From Flavobacterium soyae (GTDB lineage Bacteria > Bacteroidota > Bacteroidia > Flavobacteriales > Flavobacteriaceae), in NCBI RefSeq assembly GCF_021245985.1, contig NZ_JAJQXA010000007.1:124001-188000 (forward strand): a stretch of 64,000 bases of DNA, given 5' to 3'. The number at the start of each line of letters is the position of its first letter. The stretch's first letter is position 1. Shown here in pieces: positions 8,033 to 17,142 of the stretch. The notes beneath the pieces are model-generated. The model searched no databases. It was not told where the DNA came from and was given only the letters and a program-made list of their open reading frames with translations. The position numbers and the translations under genes are program-made.

Positions 8033-9496
8033 TTATTGTTTGTTTTGAGCTGGTGAAAACCGCTCGGAAATTTTTTGAAATAGTTGTGATATTGGGGTCG
8101 TTATCGCATCAAAATTAATCAATCCGTTATCGTTTGTGGCACGATAAGTTAATAATACTGCTAATGGAGAAAGAATAAACGACGACATCCAAGAACCCAT
8201 AAAAGGAGTCATTCCGCCTTCCTGCGATAATCTTTTTCCAAAAGTATTAATGAAATGAAAAGTAATAAAAATTAATACCGCAAAAACAATTGGTAAACCA
8301 AGTCCGCCTTTTCTGATAATCGCCCCCAGAGGTGCACCAATAAAAAACATTAAAAAACATGCAAAAGCTATAACAAACTTCTCATACAATGCTGTTAAGT
8401 GTTTGTTGATATCACGCTGTTTGTCCTTTAAATCTTTTTGGGTTGATTCAATAGAGAAGATGTTGCTGGTAACATTACTGCCTGCCATTTTAAGGACATC
8501 AACTTTCTGTTTATTTGTGTATAAAGACAAAAGATCATTTGGTAAAGTCTTTTTCTTTTTTTCTTTTTTATCTGGATTAATTAGAGTGCTTGATTTTCTA
8601 AATCCAACACGCTGATTTATATTCTCTGAAAATGATATAATCTCATTATCCAGGTTCTTGTTTAAAGAATCTAAAGTATAACGCAATTCATTAACATTAA
8701 GCATGGCATTTGTACCGGCGATACTTTCTTTACTGTCGTCAACTTTGTTTAATTCAGATAAATCGATGTTAATGATATGTGTTTTAAAAGCTCCTTTAAT
8801 AAAAGGAAGTTTAGCACGGTCTTCATATTTTTTTGGAGTAACATCCTGATAGTAGTAACCATCGTTTAAAACAAGTTTCAAAATACTCGATTTTTCGTTG
8901 CTGATTAATTCTCCATCTTTGGCTTTAATAACAGTTTTGTTTTCTCCAAAATTATTAGCCTTTTCGTGAATAGTAACGCCTGTCAGAATATTTCCGTTTT
9001 CACCAGATTTTTTGTTTACCTTAATGTTGTAGGTTCCAACATCATTAAATTGACCTTCGGCAATTGCCATAGCAGGTTTTGCCTGTGCGATATTTTTACG
9101 GAAGTTCACAAATTTATATTCAGCAAAAGGAATAACATTATTGGCAAACCAAAACGCTACAATACTCAAAACGAATATAAAAATAATTAAAACACGCATT
9201 GCTCTTTGAAGTGAGATTCCGGAAGATTTCATGGCAGCAAATTCATAATTCTCTGCTAAATTTCCGAAAGTCATAATCGAAGCTAAAAGAACCGAAAGCG
9301 GTAAAACCAGCGGGATAATACGTGGCATAGAAAAAAGCAGGAATTTCACGACCAATATTAAGTCGAGATCTTTACCTGCCAGTTCTGATATAAATAGCCA
9401 TACTGTCTGCAGTATGAATATGAAAAAAAGAATTACAAATACCGTAGTAAATGTAACTAAAAAAGTTTTTAATAAGTATTTGTCTAGAATTTTCAA
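8033..9496 (-). CDS. LptF/LptG family permease of lipopolysaccharide export
   Basis: 487 residues of the YjgP/YjgQ family, the membrane half of the ABC transporter that extracts LPS from the inner membrane. MKILDKYLLKTFLVTF is the classic opening. Three membrane helices follow in the first 120 residues, then a large periplasmic beta-jellyroll region (about 130-370), then three more helices from about 375. The periplasmic part is longer than in E. coli LptF/G because of a charged insert (NPDKKEKKKKTLPND). LptF and LptG cannot be told apart here. It sits between lolA and ribB, 8 bases after lolA, so it is in an envelope-biogenesis operon. Confidence 0.9.
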   Translation of the reverse strand: MKILDKYLLKTFLVTFTTVFVILFFIFILQTVWLFISELAGKDLDLILVVKFLLFSMPRIIPLVLPLSVLLASIMTFGNLAENYEFAAMKSSGISLQRAMRVLIIFIFVLSIVAFWFANNVIPFAEYKFVNFRKNIAQAKPAMAIAEGQFNDVGTYNIKVNKKSGENGNILTGVTIHEKANNFGENKTVIKAKDGELISNEKSSILKLVLNDGYYYQDVTPKKYEDRAKLPFIKGAFKTHIINIDLSELNKVDDSKESIAGTNAMLNVNELRYTLDSLNKNLDNEIISFSENINQRVGFRKSSTLINPDKKEKKKKTLPNDLLSLYTNKQKVDVLKMAGSNVTSNIFSIESTQKDLKDKQRDINKHLTALYEKFVIAFACFLMFFIGAPLGAIIRKGGLGLPIVFAVLIFITFHFINTFGKRLSQEGGMTPFMGSWMSSFILSPLAVLLTYRATNDNGLINFDAITTPISQLFQKISERFSPAQNKQ

Positions 9497-9504
9497 CCTT
9501 CTGA

Positions 9505-10152
9505 TTAATCTAATTTATTGATGTAGTATTTCGGGTATTTACTCGCTACAAAGGTAAATTGATTTTTTGATAATGGCTGATTGGTTTTAAAAGAATTAAC
9601 GGTTAAAGTTGTTTTTGTTCCGTTTTTTCCAGTTTCAATCAAATTATAGATGTGTTTTGTCTGAACATCAATGCCTAAAAGAATTTCTTTTCTTTGATCT
9701 TTTCCGGTAGTTGGTACTAATTTAATGTATTGAATCTTTCTTCCTTTTACATTTTGTACAATATCCATATTGTATTTGTAACCAGAATTAAAGAAAGTAA
9801 GCATTTTTGAAGGTGTGATAGCATTGTCGTCTTTTTCGTTTACTTTAGAAACTGTAACTTCTTCGTCTTCAGGAACAATTGTATACGTCTTTTGTCCGTC
9901 AAAAATTTTGGTAACACCCATAAAATTCAATACATATTGATTTCCTTTCATGGTTACATTTCCTTTACTATCTTGGTTAATATTCTCTTTTGCATTATTT
10001 AGAGAGTATTTAAAATCAATAACAATATTATCGTAGCTTTTTATTTTTGCAGTCACTTCGTTCAATAAATCTTTGGCTTTTTTATCCTGAGCTTGAATAG
10101 AAGTGAAACTCAAAAGCAATATAACTGCCATTTGAAAACACTTTTTAGTCAT
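9505..10152 (-). CDS. lolA: LolA-like periplasmic lipoprotein carrier
   Basis: 215 residues from MTKKCFQMAVILLLSFTSI, a signal peptide ending near IQAQ. In-frame starts at 10197 and 10242 exist, but they extend into or near ftsK and do not look like signal sequences. The mature part has the LolA pattern: an N-terminal helix (AKDLLNEVTAKIKSYDNIVI), then successive strands (GNVTMKGNQYVLNFMGVTKI, FDGQKTYTIVPEDEEVTVSK) and a late KEILLGIDVQTKHI strand. LolA shuttles lipoproteins across the periplasm. It lies between ftsK and the LptF/G gene. Confidence 0.87.
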   Translation of the reverse strand: MTKKCFQMAVILLLSFTSIQAQDKKAKDLLNEVTAKIKSYDNIVIDFKYSLNNAKENINQDSKGNVTMKGNQYVLNFMGVTKIFDGQKTYTIVPEDEEVTVSKVNEKDDNAITPSKMLTFFNSGYKYNMDIVQNVKGRKIQYIKLVPTTGKDQRKEILLGIDVQTKHIYNLIETGKNGTKTTLTVNSFKTNQPLSKNQFTFVASKYPKYYINKLD

Positions 10153-10204
10153 GTTAGTGATAGAATTGTTTTTGATTTCCTGAATGTTTGTTCTCATGAT
10201 TGGA

Positions 10205-12661
10205 TTAATTTTGTTCATTATTAAAGAATTGATCAAGAGCACTTAAGTCTAAAATGTTCACACTTCTTGCTTTACTGCCTTCAAACGGTCCAACAATTCC
10301 TGCTGCTTCCAGCTGATCGATCAAACGACCGGCTCTGTTGTAACCTAATTTTAATTTTCTTTGCAGTAATGAAGCAGAACCCTGCTGTGCATTAACAATA
10401 ATCTCTGCAGCTTCTCTAAATAAGGTATCTCTTTCGGAAATATCCATATCAAGATTGATGCCAGTTTCTTCTCCAATGAACTCTGGAAGCAAATATGCTG
10501 TGGCATACGCCTTTTGAGAACCAATAAAATCTGTAATTTTTTCGACTTCCGGCGTGTCAATAAAAGCACATTGAACACGTGTTACGTCATTTCCATTTGT
10601 ATACAATAAATCTCCTCGTCCAATTAACTGGTCAGCTCCCTGAGTATCTAAAATTGTTCTCGAGTCAATTTTTGAAGTTACCCTAAATGCAATTCTCGCA
10701 GGGAAATTGGCCTTAATTAAACCTGTAATAACGTTTACAGAAGGTCTTTGTGTAGCAATAATTAAGTGAATACCAATAGCACGCGCCAGCTGAGCTAAAC
10801 GAGCAATTGGAACTTCGACTTCTTTTCCTGCCGTCATAATCAAATCAGCGAACTCGTCGACAACCAAAACGATGTAAGGTAAAAACCGATGTCCGGCTTC
10901 CGGATTTAATTTTCTTGCTTTGAATTTCTCGTTGTATTCTTTAATATTACGGACCATCGCATCTTTTAATAAAGAATAACGGTTGTCCATTTCGGTACAA
11001 AGTGAATTCAGAGTATTAACCACTTTTGCGTTATCAGTAATAATAGCGTCTTCTGTATCTGGAAGTTTTGCTAAATAATGTCTTTCTATTTTATTAAAAA
11101 GTGTAAGCTCAACTTTTTTCGGATCGACCAAAACAAATTTTACTTCTGCCGGATGTTTTTTGTATAAAAGCGAAGTTAAAACCGCATTTAATCCAACCGA
11201 TTTTCCTTGTCCTGTTGCACCCGCCATCAATAAGTGAGGCATTTTGGCAAGATCGACCACAAAAGTCTCGTTCGAAATGGTTTTTCCTAAAGCAATTGGC
11301 AGTTCCATTTCAGCTTCCTGAAATTTCGCAGCGCCAATAACACTTTTCATAGAAACCATAGTTGGAGTCTTGTTTGGAACCTCGATACCAATTGTTCCTT
11401 TTCCTGGAATTGGTGCAATAATACGAATTCCTAAAGCCGATAATGACAAAGCAATATCGTCTTCTAAACTCTTAATTTTAGAGATTCTGATTCCGGCTTC
11501 CGGTACAATTTCATATAAAGTTACCGATGGACCTACGGTTGCTTTAATCTGTGCAATTTCAATTTTGTAGTTACGAAGCGTATCTACAATTTTATTTTTG
11601 TTTTCTTCTAATTCTTCCTGATTAATTGTAATTCCGCCAGTCGAATATTCTTTTAATAAATCGATAGTTGGGAATTTATAATTGGATAAATCCAAAGTTG
11701 GATCAAATAATCCGAAATCAGCAACTAGGCGAGAAGCAAGGTTTTCTTCAATAATATCTTCTTCTTCGGCTTTTTCAATAACAAATTCTTCTGTGTGTAC
11801 AGGAGGAGTTTCTGTTACCGGATTTACGTTCATTTGTACAGGTTTTAAAACCGGATTCAAATCAATTTCAGACGAATGATTGATAGTTGGTTTTAAAGCT
11901 TCTTTGTTGATTTCGAATTTAGAATCATCTGTTTTTAAATGAATATTATCCAGTTCAGGATCTTCTTCAATTGCAAATTCTTCTAAATTATAAGCGCTTT
12001 CAGGTTCTAAATCCTGCTGCGGTTTTTTGATAGAATTTAATTCAGATTTTAATTCATTTTTAGTTGAATCAAAATAAGACTGTATTTTTTCCGGAGATAC
12101 TTTTATTTTGAAAATCAAATAAACGATCAGTCCAAAAAGTAAGCTCAATAAAGTTCCGGTTTTCCCGATATAATCCTGAAGGAAAAGATTTAATTCATAA
12201 CCAATTGTTCCTCCTAATTCTGGTGCCGAAGTAGCAAAAAAGCCAAATAAAATAGAAACAACGATAATGGCAAATAAATCCCAGAACCAAGTATTTTTTA
12301 ATTTTTTGGTCGAAAGTTCTAATGCCAGAAATAATCCGGTTAAAAAGAATAAACGAACAATTATAAAGGAGGCAAGGCCGAAGCCTCTGTAAACAATTAA
12401 ATCAGCGAGATAAGCCCCAAATTTTCCGAGCCAGTTTTGTACTACTTCGTCACGATCACCAATTTGAGTAACCGCACTTTGGTCTGTCTGCCATTGCCCG
12501 TTGATATAAAAAGAAATAAATGCAACTAATAATGCAATAGAAAAGAGTATCAAAAGGCAGCCCAGCACAAATTTTTGCTGCTTGGATAATGTCCAGGATC
12601 TAATGCCTGCGACTTTTGATTCGGTTTTTTTGTCTACAGTTTCTTTTTTTGTTTTTGCCAT
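10205..12661 (-). CDS. ftsK: FtsK/SpoIIIE DNA translocase
   Basis: 818 residues. Four membrane helices lie in the first 190 residues, then an acidic linker (about 200-330), the alpha/beta RecA-like motor and a C-terminal gamma winged helix. Walker A is GATGQGKSVGLNAVL, Walker B is near FLPYIVLVVDEFADLIMTAG, and HLIIATQRPSVNVITGLIKA is the conserved sensor stretch. The gamma domain is LLQRKLKLGYNRAGRLIDQL, which reads KOPS-type sites. It pumps DNA at the septum and supports XerCD dimer resolution. It is 13 bases from dgkA, the gene upstream in the operon. Confidence 0.96.
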   Translation of the reverse strand: MAKTKKETVDKKTESKVAGIRSWTLSKQQKFVLGCLLILFSIALLVAFISFYINGQWQTDQSAVTQIGDRDEVVQNWLGKFGAYLADLIVYRGFGLASFIIVRLFFLTGLFLALELSTKKLKNTWFWDLFAIIVVSILFGFFATSAPELGGTIGYELNLFLQDYIGKTGTLLSLLFGLIVYLIFKIKVSPEKIQSYFDSTKNELKSELNSIKKPQQDLEPESAYNLEEFAIEEDPELDNIHLKTDDSKFEINKEALKPTINHSSEIDLNPVLKPVQMNVNPVTETPPVHTEEFVIEKAEEEDIIEENLASRLVADFGLFDPTLDLSNYKFPTIDLLKEYSTGGITINQEELEENKNKIVDTLRNYKIEIAQIKATVGPSVTLYEIVPEAGIRISKIKSLEDDIALSLSALGIRIIAPIPGKGTIGIEVPNKTPTMVSMKSVIGAAKFQEAEMELPIALGKTISNETFVVDLAKMPHLLMAGATGQGKSVGLNAVLTSLLYKKHPAEVKFVLVDPKKVELTLFNKIERHYLAKLPDTEDAIITDNAKVVNTLNSLCTEMDNRYSLLKDAMVRNIKEYNEKFKARKLNPEAGHRFLPYIVLVVDEFADLIMTAGKEVEVPIARLAQLARAIGIHLIIATQRPSVNVITGLIKANFPARIAFRVTSKIDSRTILDTQGADQLIGRGDLLYTNGNDVTRVQCAFIDTPEVEKITDFIGSQKAYATAYLLPEFIGEETGINLDMDISERDTLFREAAEIIVNAQQGSASLLQRKLKLGYNRAGRLIDQLEAAGIVGPFEGSKARSVNILDLSALDQFFNNEQN

Positions 12662-12674
12662 TCTTGCGTTCCGC

Positions 12675-13049
12675 CTATATAAATTTTGGAATATAAATTA
12701 TCAAACCAATTGCTATTGCTGTCATGGCGGCAAAAAATACCGCTCCAGCAGCAATATCTTTAATAAACCCAATTCGTCTGCTGTAATCGGGGTGGATAAA
12801 ATCGGCGATTTTTTCAACTGCCGTATTTAATCCTTCAATGCTTAAAACCAAACCAATGGCTAAGGTTTGACATAGCCATTCGGTTTGAGAAATATGAAAA
12901 TAGAACCCGGCAATGGTCATAATAATTCCCAATGAGAATTGGACCATAACGCTGTGTTCTGTTCTTATCAATTTTACAGCTCCTTTAAAAGCGTAAGTTA
13001 CACTCTTTAAACGACCTGTAACAAAGGTATTATCTTTTTGAAACTCCAT
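12675..13049 (-). CDS. dgkA: Diacylglycerol kinase family, small membrane enzyme
   Basis: 124 residues with three membrane helices. TYAFKGAVKLIRTEHSVMVQ gives the N-terminal amphipathic helix with the conserved Glu, and SIEGLNTAVEKIADFIHPDY carries the ExxNTAIE active-site motif seen in DgkA and undecaprenol kinase. It phosphorylates diacylglycerol or undecaprenol at the inner membrane; the motif does not decide which. The gene lies 13 bases from both tpx upstream and ftsK downstream. Confidence 0.92.
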   Translation of the reverse strand: MEFQKDNTFVTGRLKSVTYAFKGAVKLIRTEHSVMVQFSLGIIMTIAGFYFHISQTEWLCQTLAIGLVLSIEGLNTAVEKIADFIHPDYSRRIGFIKDIAAGAVFFAAMTAIAIGLIIYIPKFI

Positions 13050-13062
13050 TTAGTGGAAAATA

Positions 13063-13560
13063 TTATAGTGCTGCTAAAGCCGCTTCGTAATTTGGTTCGT
13101 TTGCAATTTCAGCAACTTGTTCTGTATGAGTAATTGTTCCATCAGCATCAACTACAATAATAGCCCTTGAATGTAAACCCGCTAAAGGTCCGTCAACAAT
13201 TTCTAAACCGTTTGCTTTACCAAAACTTCCTGTTTGAAAATCAGATAAATTAACTACATTTTCTAAACCTTCTGCACCGCAAAAACGTTTTTGAGCAAAA
13301 GGTAAATCTCTTGAAATACATAAAACAGTTGTATTTTCTAATCCGCTTGCACTTTGGTTGAATTTTCTAACAGACGTTGCACAAGTTCCTGTGTCAACAC
13401 TTGGAAAGATGTTTAAAACTAATTTTTTACCAGCGAAGTTACTTAAAGAAGCAACTGATAAATCGTTTTGTATTAATTTGAAGTCAGCCAATTTTGAACC
13501 AACTGCTGGTAATTCGCCTGATGTATGAACCGGATTTCCTCCTAATGTGATTGAAGCCAT
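13063..13560 (-). CDS. tpx: Thiol peroxidase (Tpx)
   Basis: 165 residues, the usual length. The peroxidatic Cys60 is in [15 protein letters not shown] and the resolving Cys94 in [15 protein letters not shown], the same spacing as E. coli Tpx (61/95). The N-terminus [15 protein letters not shown] is also typical. It reduces H2O2 and alkyl peroxides using thioredoxin; a thioredoxin and a peroxiredoxin gene lie just upstream. A TAnnTTTG box precedes it, so it probably starts the transcript that continues into dgkA and ftsK. Confidence 0.95.
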   Translation of the reverse strand: MASITLGGNPVHTSGELPAVGSKLADFKLIQNDLSVASLSNFAGKKLVLNIFPSVDTGTCATSVRKFNQSASGLENTTVLCISRDLPFAQKRFCGAEGLENVVNLSDFQTGSFGKANGLEIVDGPLAGLHSRAIIVVDADGTITHTEQVAEIANEPNYEAALAAL

Positions 13561-13585
13561 GATTTTTGTTTAAATTAATGAGGCT

Positions 13586-13593
13586 CAAAAGTA
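13586..13593 (-). promoter_or_regulatory. Candidate -7 box for tpx
   Basis: TACTTTTG on the minus strand, 26 bases from the tpx start, matches TAnnTTTG. The same box occurs upstream of the peroxiredoxin gene at 15437. Confidence 0.5.
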
Positions 13594-13690
13594 AGGATTA
13601 ATATTTGAATCTAAAAGTATTTGTTAAGGGTTTAAGGTGAGATTAAGGAGGTGAATTTTTATTTGGTTTCCGGATAGATTGAACGCGGGT

Positions 13691-13814
13691 GACACGGATT
13701 TGCTTACGCCAAAATGTGGATCTAAACGGATTTATTTCTTTTGTCTTTACGTATGAAACAAAAAAATCCGTTTAAATCTGCGACTTCACGAAGTGAATCC
13801 GCGTTATCCGTGTG
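13691..13814. repeat. Imperfect nested palindromic repeat
   Basis: Outer arms ACACGGAT (13692-13699) / ATCCGTGT (13806-13813) and inner arms AAACGGATTT (13724-13733) / AAATCCGTTT (13764-13773), with a small TTCACGAAGTGAA palindrome between. It fills most of the 343-base gap between tpx and the small helical protein gene. It resembles the other non-coding palindromes in this window in style but not in sequence. Confidence 0.6.
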
Positions 13815-13830
13815 CCATTTTACTACAACA

Positions 13831-13860
13831 AAAAAAAGCGTCTCAAAAATGAAACGCTTT
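13831..13860 (-). terminator. Terminator after the thioredoxin-linked small gene
   Basis: The stem AAGCGT / ACGCTT, extended by TCA/TGA across one mismatch, is followed on the minus strand by eight T. It lies 44 bases after the stop at 13904. Confidence 0.75.
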
Positions 13861-13903
13861 CTCAGTCATGTTTTTTTGTTTTTTATTTGAAAAAGAGGTC
13901 AAT

Positions 13904-14161
13904 TTATTTATCGATTGAACCTAAAACACGTTTCATAAATGTATTTAAAGCTTCTTTTTTATCTGTTCCCTGAGCTACAAGTTTTTGTACTTCAAGAGCA
14001 CCGTACATATTCGAAATCAATTCGCCAATTACATCTAATTCTTCATCTTTAAGAGAAGGAATTTCGGTCATAGCTTCAAGAACTTCGATCGTTTCGATGA
14101 TATAATCCTGATCGTTTTCTTCGATAAATTGTGTTAAATGCTTTATTACTGGTAATTTCAT
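13904..14161 (-). CDS. Small helical protein linked to thioredoxin
   Basis: 85 residues, acidic and almost entirely helical, with no Cys and no signal peptide. It starts MKLPVIKHLTQFIEENDQDY and ends with TFMKRVLGSIDK. I do not recognise a domain with a known role; as I recall, small proteins of this kind sit beside thioredoxin genes in other flavobacteria. It lies 66 bases downstream of the thioredoxin gene on the same strand and ends at a clear terminator, so the two are probably cotranscribed. A role in thiol homeostasis is a guess from context only. Confidence 0.75.
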   Translation of the reverse strand: MKLPVIKHLTQFIEENDQDYIIETIEVLEAMTEIPSLKDEELDVIGELISNMYGALEVQKLVAQGTDKKEALNTFMKRVLGSIDK

Positions 14162-14227
14162 AATTTTTTGTTTAAGCGTTAAATCGTTTTTTTGTTTAAT
14201 CGATTAAACGAATAAACAAATAACCAA

Positions 14228-14536
14228 TTAAACAATAGCGTTTACTAAGTCGATTAAAACTTCTTGTTTGTTAGTCTGCGTTTCGCCAACTAACTGTCCG
14301 TTTACAAAAGTTGCAAATGTTGGCAGGTTGCTTACATTAGCTAATTTTCTTGATTCAGGAGAATTTTCTGCATCAACCAAAACAAAAGTGATAGCTTCAT
14401 TTTCTGCTGCTAATTTTTTGAATTTTGGTTTCATAATACGGCAGTTTCCACACCATGATGCTGAATATTGTACTACTACTTTTTCGTTTTTAGCAACTAA
14501 ATCTGCTAACGTATCTTCGTTTAAGTCGATTAACAT
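14228..14536 (-). CDS. Thioredoxin-family protein with CGNC motif
   Basis: 102 residues, one thioredoxin fold without signal peptide. The active site is YSASWCGNCRIMKPKFKKLA, so Cys29-Gly-Asn-Cys32 replaces the canonical Cys-Gly-Pro-Cys. The cis-Pro loop is NVSNLPTFATFVNG. The CGNC site should shift the redox potential and partner choice. With the peroxiredoxin just upstream and Tpx further downstream, it may serve peroxide reduction in the cytoplasm. Confidence 0.9.
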   Translation of the reverse strand: MLIDLNEDTLADLVAKNEKVVVQYSASWCGNCRIMKPKFKKLAAENEAITFVLVDAENSPESRKLANVSNLPTFATFVNGQLVGETQTNKQEVLIDLVNAIV

Positions 14537-14549
14537 TTCTTTATTTTTT

Positions 14550-14584
14550 AAGGTTCAAAGTTACAAAGGTTCAAAGGCTCAAAG
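14550..14584 (-). repeat. Octamer array (CTTTGnnn) in the thioredoxin leader
   Basis: On the minus strand four units with a strict 8-base period: CTTTGAGC, CTTTGAAC, CTTTGTAA, CTTTGAAC. It is immediately upstream of the thioredoxin start. Confidence 0.6.
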
Positions 14585-14718
14585 TTTTTTAAACTGTATA
14601 AGAAATCACAACAAATTACATTTGTTGTTTGAGACCGATAAAATTCTTTGGTATTTTTTTTAGAGGAGAATTAAAGTAACAAAGGTTCAATGGGATAATT
14701 TTTTAAGCAGCAAAAAAA

Positions 14719-14757
14719 CTTTGCAACTCTGTGCCTTTGAACCTTTGTACCTTTATA
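14719..14757 (+). repeat. Octamer array (CTTTGnnn)
   Basis: Five 8-base units on the plus strand: CTTTGCAA, CTCTGTGC, CTTTGAAC, CTTTGTAC, CTTTATAA. It ends 5 bases from the 3' end of the peroxiredoxin gene. Confidence 0.6.
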
Positions 14758-14762
14758 AAAAA

Positions 14763-15401
14763 TTAGTTTGCGCTTAAGTATTCAGCAGTACTAATTCTGT
14801 CAGCAGACATAGCTTCTTTACCAGCTTCCCAGTTTGCAGGGCAAACTTCACCTTTAGTCTGGATATGAGTGTAAGCGTCAACCATTCTTAAGTATTCGTT
14901 TACGTTACGTCCTAATGGCATATCGTTTACACTTTCGTGGAAAATTTTTCCAGTTTCATCAATAAGGTAAGTAGCTCTGTAAGTTACATTTGAACCTTCG
15001 ATGATAACTGAATCAGTCTCTTCGCTGTAGCTTGTAGATTCGATATCAAGAATACCTAAAATGTTAGCTAAGTTACGGTTTGTATCAGCTAAAATTGGGT
15101 AAGTAACACCTTCGATTCCACCATTGTTTTTTGGAGTATTTAACCAAGCAAAGTGAACTTCGTTTGTGTCACAAGAAGCACCAATTACGATAGTATTTCT
15201 TTTTTCAAATTCTGGTAATGCAGCTTGAAAGGCGTGTAATTCAGTTGGACAAACAAAAGTGAAATCTTTTGGGTACCAAAACAATAATACTTTTTTGTTG
15301 TTGTTTACTGCTTCTTCAAAAATGTTGATTTTTAAATTGTCACCCATTTCTGAGATAGCATCTACTGCAATACTTGGGAATTTTTTTCCTACTAAAGACA
15401 T
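14763..15401 (-). CDS. Peroxiredoxin, AhpC/Prx1 type (2-Cys)
   Basis: 212 residues. The peroxidatic Cys51 is in FWYPKDFTFVCPTE and the resolving Cys187 in KGEVCPANW, the pattern of typical 2-Cys peroxiredoxins. It is slightly longer than E. coli AhpC (187), with an extra loop (YSEETDSVIIEGSN) before the central sheet. The C-terminal tail after Cys187 is long enough to pack over the site, which favours sensitivity to overoxidation. It has its own promoter at 15437. No AhpF is next to it, so thioredoxin is the likely reductant. Confidence 0.93.
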   Translation of the reverse strand: MSLVGKKFPSIAVDAISEMGDNLKINIFEEAVNNNKKVLLFWYPKDFTFVCPTELHAFQAALPEFEKRNTIVIGASCDTNEVHFAWLNTPKNNGGIEGVTYPILADTNRNLANILGILDIESTSYSEETDSVIIEGSNVTYRATYLIDETGKIFHESVNDMPLGRNVNEYLRMVDAYTHIQTKGEVCPANWEAGKEAMSADRISTAEYLSAN

Positions 15402-15436
15402 ATTTTTCGTTTTACGTTAAAAATTTATTTCTGGTG

Positions 15437-15468
15437 CAAAAGTAGGGTATAAGTTCAGATTCTTACAA
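15437..15468 (-). promoter_or_regulatory. Promoter of the peroxiredoxin gene
   Basis: On the minus strand TTG (15466-15468) and TACTTTTG (15437-15444) are 21 bases apart. The -7 box is 36 bases from the start codon and identical to the one before tpx. Confidence 0.55.
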
Positions 15469-15526
15469 TAAGACGTGATTATAAAAATTTATAAGTTGAT
15501 AAATTTTGACTATTTAATGTTTTAAC

Positions 15527-17140
15527 TTATTGGATATCAATATTTACCGGAAGAGTGCCGTTTAAAGAAATTTTATTTAAAAATTGAATTGCTGCTGTTT
15601 TTTGAAATTCTTCAAAATCCTGATACGCCTGAACCAATCCTGAAGCCTTTTTTAAATTCGGAATTATTGGTAAAGCATACGGATTTCCGAAAACGTAAAC
15701 GATGCATTTTTTTGTTTGAAGTAAATCAGAAAGCAGCTCTAAAACTGCATTGTCAATTTCGAAATTATTTGCTGGCTTTGCTTTAGGAACAAATAATGAA
15801 ATTAAGATTGTTTCGAAATTTTCTAATTGTTTTTTGATAGATGAAATATCCGAAACCTCTAAATTTTCTAAAGCAAATTCAGGTGAAGGTAATTTTGAAT
15901 TTAAAGTTTTAAAGAAAATATTTTCGGTATTTTTATATAAATTCAGTTTGGCTAATTTGTCGTTTTTCTGTGCTTCAAATGCCAATTCTGAATTTGAATT
16001 ATCAATAATGGCTGTGATCACATTTTGAGCAATCTGTAGATTTAGTTCAGATGTTTTTTCAAAATTTAATTCGCCTGAAGAAGCAGTGTTTCCAGAAAGA
16101 ATTCCTGCTTTTTCTTTAGCTTTCATGATTCTGTTATAGCTTTCGAATATACGGTCTGGTGATGCATTCCTAAAGATAGCTTCGATTCCTTCGGGAACAT
16201 TTTCGGCGAAGCATAAAATATCATTTCCGGCATTAAAAGCTTCCCATTCCAACTGACCTTTAGTCTCGTATAATTTAGAAACGCTGTGCATATTTAAAGC
16301 ATCAGAAATTACCAAACCATCATAACCTAATTTGTCTCGTAAAAGATCCTGAATAACTGCTTTTGATAAGGTTGCCGATGTATCTTTTCCATCATTTAAA
16401 CTTGGAACAGCCAAATGTCCAATCATAATCGAATCGACATTGTTTTCAATTCCTTTAATGAATGGATACAATTCATTTTCTAATAATTCTTCCAGCGTTT
16501 CTTTTAAAACCGGTAGTCCTAAATGCGAATCGACATTGGTATTTCCGTGTCCGGGAAAATGTTTCAGACAGCCTAAAACGCCAGCTTCAGACATTCCGTT
16601 TAAATATTCAACAGCAAAACTGGCTACTTTTTCTTTGTTTTCACCAAAAGAACGATACCCAATAACAGGATTATTCGGATTATTATTTATATCTGCCAAA
16701 GGCGATAAATTATACTGAATTCCGGCAGCTTTTAAATCTAAACCTATTTGTTTTCCAACTTCGTAAACCAAATCAGATTTGTTTTCAGGCAAAGCACCAA
16801 GTGTAATTGCATACGGATATTGCGGTGTTTTTTCGATACGCATTGCCAAGCCCCATTCGGCATCAATACTGATTAAAAGTGGAGTAGAAGCGGCTTTTTG
16901 GTAACGAACGATGAGTTCTTTTATTTTTTGATAGCTGTCATCATTAAAAACAACTTTTTTCTTGCTTTCATAATTTGTTGCAGCGCTCGCGCGGCTGTGA
17001 AAAAAGGTCAATCCGCCAATATTGTGTTCCTTTATTAAACGTTCGGTTTCCTGGATATTTTCTTCGGTATCGTTAATAAAAACGGCAGGAAAAAAGAATT
17101 GTCCTATTTTTTGTCGTAATGCTTCGGCGGTAATTTTCAT
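15527..17140 (-). CDS. Glycoside hydrolase family 3, NagZ-like beta-N-acetylglucosaminidase
   Basis: 537 residues without a signal peptide. The GH3 TIM barrel occupies about 1-350. KHFPGHGNTNVDSHLGLP is the NagZ-type loop that holds the catalytic His-Asp dyad, and YDGLVISDALNM carries the nucleophile Asp. A second alpha/beta domain (about 370-530) is present, as in two-domain GH3 enzymes of Bacillus type. NagZ removes GlcNAc from muropeptides. The cluster continues with an AmpG-like transporter, a GHL10 hydrolase and AnmK, which supports a role in peptidoglycan recycling in the cytoplasm. Confidence 0.88.
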   Translation of the reverse strand: MKITAEALRQKIGQFFFPAVFINDTEENIQETERLIKEHNIGGLTFFHSRASAATNYESKKKVVFNDDSYQKIKELIVRYQKAASTPLLISIDAEWGLAMRIEKTPQYPYAITLGALPENKSDLVYEVGKQIGLDLKAAGIQYNLSPLADINNNPNNPVIGYRSFGENKEKVASFAVEYLNGMSEAGVLGCLKHFPGHGNTNVDSHLGLPVLKETLEELLENELYPFIKGIENNVDSIMIGHLAVPSLNDGKDTSATLSKAVIQDLLRDKLGYDGLVISDALNMHSVSKLYETKGQLEWEAFNAGNDILCFAENVPEGIEAIFRNASPDRIFESYNRIMKAKEKAGILSGNTASSGELNFEKTSELNLQIAQNVITAIIDNSNSELAFEAQKNDKLAKLNLYKNTENIFFKTLNSKLPSPEFALENLEVSDISSIKKQLENFETILISLFVPKAKPANNFEIDNAVLELLSDLLQTKKCIVYVFGNPYALPIIPNLKKASGLVQAYQDFEEFQKTAAIQFLNKISLNGTLPVNIDIQ

Positions 17141-17142
17141 TA

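Noticed and set aside
7980..8100. FMN riboswitch upstream of the riboflavin gene
   Set aside because: The permease gene ends 2 bases from its start; there is no leader space.
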